The notes beneath the pieces were generated by a model that worked only from the letters and a program-made list of their open reading frames with translations, was not told the DNA's origin and searched no databases. Position numbers and translations under genes: made by a program. Positions 7,447 to 8,456 of a stretch of DNA of 8,456 nt are shown one piece after another (within the stretch, counting starts at the first letter, position 1; each line of letters starts with the position of its first letter). This stretch comes from an uncultured Bdellovibrio sp. (GTDB lineage: Bacteria; Bdellovibrionota; Bdellovibrionia; Bdellovibrionales; Bdellovibrionaceae), in assembly GCA_946480995.1 (NCBI GenBank), contig CAMLMF010000089.1, forward strand, positions 1 to 8,456, read 5' to 3'.

Positions 7447-7652
7447 GCCGCTTCCTCATTTCGCAGAGCCAGAAAACTTGTATTGAAGCGAATCAACAGA
7501 GGCCCACCAAAAGGCGCGCGACCTAAAATCAACAGACTGGTGCCGATCCGGATTCCCATTTCATGCAGACGTTCGCGGAAGATATCTTCACCAGCAAAAC
7601 CAGTGACTTCGACGACTTTACCAGTCTTTATTTTAGGGTCTAAAAGATTCAT
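7422..7652 (-). CDS. feoA: Ferrous iron transport protein A
   Basis: Small cytosolic SH3-like protein of 76 residues that supports FeoB in Fe(II) uptake; its precise action on FeoB is not settled in the family. Typical features are RLHEMGIRIGT (28-38), the APFGGPLLIRF strand pair (46-56) and the closing LALRNEEA (61-68). Length matches free-standing FeoA proteins (about 75-85). The ATG at 7650-7652 has a good Shine-Dalgarno, AGAGG with a 6-nt spacer; another ATG 4 bp upstream is out of frame. It is the first gene of the - strand unit, and the region upstream holds a candidate promoter, Fur box and leader hairpin, consistent with iron-dependent control of the whole unit. Confidence 0.93.
   Translation of the reverse strand: MNLLDPKIKTGKVVEVTGFAGEDIFRERLHEMGIRIGTSLLILGRAPFGGPLLIRFNTSFLALRNEEAACALVKLN
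7451..7457 (-). promoter_or_regulatory. Shine-Dalgarno of feoB inside feoA
   Basis: The - strand reads GAGGAAG, with its AGGA core 6 nt from the feoB ATG at 7444-7446. It lies within the last codons of feoA and supports this start despite the 25-bp gene overlap. Confidence 0.7.
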
Positions 7653-7658
7653 GCATTA

Positions 7659-7663
7659 CCTCT
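7659..7663 (-). promoter_or_regulatory. Shine-Dalgarno of feoA
   Basis: On the - strand this reads AGAGG, followed by a 6-nt spacer to the feoA ATG. It favours the ATG at 7650-7652 over the nearby out-of-frame ATG at 7654-7656. Confidence 0.7.
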
Positions 7664-7687
7664 GAAAATCGACATCCTTCTTGTTAA

Positions 7688-7723
7688 GGGGGGTCTGCGA
7701 CAAAGGGAAGCTCTTTGCCCCCC
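7688..7723. repeat. G6/C6 inverted repeat, possible feoA leader hairpin
   Basis: Six G (7688-7693) can pair with six C (7718-7723), and CAAAG (7701-7705) pairs with CTTTG (7713-7717) directly inside. This gives an 11-bp stem interrupted by a one-sided 7-nt bulge (7694-7700) and closed by a 7-nt loop (7706-7712). On the feoA transcript the hairpin would lie close to the predicted 5' end. It is not followed by a U-tract on either strand, so it is not a standard terminator. It could protect the 5' end, act as a leader control element, or have no role. Confidence 0.45.
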
Positions 7724-7732
7724 TGCTGGCCA

Positions 7733-7761
7733 ATTGAAAATCTACTGATAATCACCCTCAA
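7733..7761 (-). promoter_or_regulatory. Candidate sigma-70-type promoter for the feoAB unit
   Basis: On the - strand, TTGAGG (7761-7756) and TTCAAT (7738-7733) are separated by 17 bp, each matching 4 of 6 consensus bases. Transcription would begin near 7726, just before the G-run of the leader hairpin and about 70 nt upstream of the feoA ATG. The match is modest, and other promoters are possible. Confidence 0.35.
7746..7760. promoter_or_regulatory. Candidate Fur box
   Basis: On the + strand, TGATAAT-C-ACCCTCA compares with the 7-1-7 Fur model TGATAAT-N-ATTATCA. The left half is perfect and the right half matches 4 of 7, giving 11 of 14. It overlaps the -35 element and spacer of the candidate feoA promoter, where a bound Fur would block RNA polymerase. 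It also lies about 100 bp upstream of the divergent secreted-protein gene. Fur control of feoAB is known in many bacteria; binding here is inferred. Confidence 0.4.
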
Positions 7762-7765
7762 ATAC

Positions 7766-7780
7766 ACCCCCCTCCGGGGT
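7766..7780. repeat. Short ACCCC/GGGGT inverted repeat
   Basis: ACCCC (7766-7770) and GGGGT (7776-7780) form a 5-bp stem with a 5-nt loop. It lies between the candidate Fur box and the secreted-protein gene. It is short and has no U-tract, so its role is unclear. Confidence 0.25.
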
Positions 7781-7857
7781 CGAGAAAACCTCAGCCAAAG
7801 TCCGGTTTTTCTGGATCCGCATTAAGTTCAGTCCAGCAAGACCGATCTGAAGTCTGT

Positions 7858-8456
7858 ATGGATTTAAGTATTAAGACCACCCTTGGAATTATCAGCTTTG
7901 TTACTTTAACTTCCGTCACCGCCCATGGCGCCGATGTGGTGTACGTCCCGGATTTTTGTAAGCCCGAACTGCTTACTTTAACTGTGACCAACAAAACCGC
8001 GACAGCGCAGCGCTTATGGACCCAGGTTCGCTTTGAGCAAGAAGTTCAAGAAACAGATTATGATGTCGATGCCAAAGCGCAGATTAAAATTTTAGGGACG
8101 CAGTTTTTACGCACGGCCATGGCTTTTTCGATCAAATCGTGGACGGCAAATAGCTTACAAATTCACGCCAGTTGCGAAGGTGGTTTAAGCTTTCCGTTAA
8201 GTTCTGTAACGTCACCAACAGCTTCCCACGTGCTGCCTGCGGGCACTCGCACGGTGAAAATGCATTTGTTAAACCTTTACTTAAAGTCTAATGCCATTCA
8301 CCTTAAAGCCTTCGCCGCTTCAGGTACTGTGCTAGGTGAAAAGTCACTTCAGATTGAGAACTATTATGATACGCACGCGTTGAAGTGGTCTTTTGCTGAA
8401 GATGTTCGCAAAATTGAAATTGTTGGCGAGGCTCGCCTCAGCTCTTTGCTTTTTTA
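7858..8456 (+). CDS. Secreted protein of unknown function, open at window end
   Basis: An ATG at 7858 opens a frame that stays free of stops for 199 codons to the window edge. The last two bases are TA, so the next codon could be Tyr or a stop and the true length is unknown. The N-terminus looks like a Sec signal peptide: Lys6, a hydrophobic stretch at about 7-20, and a V-T-A site giving possible cleavage after Ala22. The mature part is rich in Thr, Ser and short alternating hydrophobic segments, as in beta-sandwich proteins, with TLTVTN near 40-45 and a second such stretch at about 128-169. Two cysteines (34 and 106) could form a disulfide in the periplasm. I recognise no family. No ATG, GTG or TTG lies upstream in frame after the TGA at 7735, so this start is the best; its ribosome site is weak (GAAG). 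It is divergent from feoA and shares its upstream region. Confidence 0.72.
   Translation, partial: MDLSIKTTLGIISFVTLTSVTAHGADVVYVPDFCKPELLTLTVTNKTATAQRLWTQVRFEQEVQETDYDVDAKAQIKILGTQFLRTAMAFSIKSWTANSLQIHASCEGGLSFPLSSVTSPTASHVLPAGTRTVKMHLLNLYLKSNAIHLKAFAASGTVLGEKSLQIENYYDTHALKWSFAEDVRKIEIVGEARLSSLLF

Noticed and set aside
7688..7723. Rho-independent terminator in the feoA upstream region
   Set aside because: The stem is GC-rich but neither strand has a run of T after it, and it lies upstream of both divergent genes rather than after one.
7791..7994. A 67-codon open frame on the - strand in the divergent region
   Set aside because: It is opposite the signal peptide and mature start of the + strand secreted protein, with no motif or ribosome site to support it.

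Overview
The window is ordinary bacterial coding sequence, dense and close to 50% G+C by eye. It has short or overlapping gene junctions and no recognisable RNA gene, CRISPR array, insertion sequence or phage gene. FeoAB, a Coq4-like protein and a run of nucleotide-sugar and glycosyltransferase genes fit a Gram-negative bacterium. My tentative guess is a Bdellovibrio-like member of the Bdellovibrionota; this is inference from gene style and base composition, and the window has no marker gene to prove it.

The left part (1-2649) reads on the + strand. It holds the 3' portion of a dTDP-glucose 4,6-dehydratase gene (rmlB/rfbB), then a family GT4 glycosyltransferase overlapping it by 13 bp, then a Coq4-type quinone-biosynthesis gene. 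The Coq4 frame is cut by an in-frame TAG at 2116-2118, leaving a 46-codon leader ORF and a 176-codon body that could start at the GTG directly after the stop.

The middle and right part (2626-7652) is one tightly packed unit on the - strand, read right to left: feoA, feoB, a second GT4 glycosyltransferase, a GT17-family glycosyltransferase and galE. Every junction is an overlap or a 2-bp gap (25 bp, 4 bp, 4 bp, 2 bp), so ferrous-iron uptake appears to be co-transcribed and translationally coupled with sugar-transfer genes. The galE 3' end overlaps the coq4 3' end convergently by 24 bp.

The 205-bp region 7653-7857 separates feoA from a divergent + strand gene for a secreted protein of unknown function that is still open at the window end. 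This spacer holds a candidate Fur box lying on a candidate feoA promoter, plus a G6/C6 hairpin that would lie near the 5' end of the feoA transcript.

Taken together, rmlB, galE, two GT4 enzymes and one GT17 enzyme point to a cell-surface polysaccharide or LPS locus into which iron uptake and a quinone enzyme are interleaved. No single wholly new system is evident. The points most worth following are the interrupted coq4, the feoAB-glycosyltransferase fusion operon, the altered nucleotide-specificity motifs of FeoB, the feoA leader, and the unknown secreted protein.
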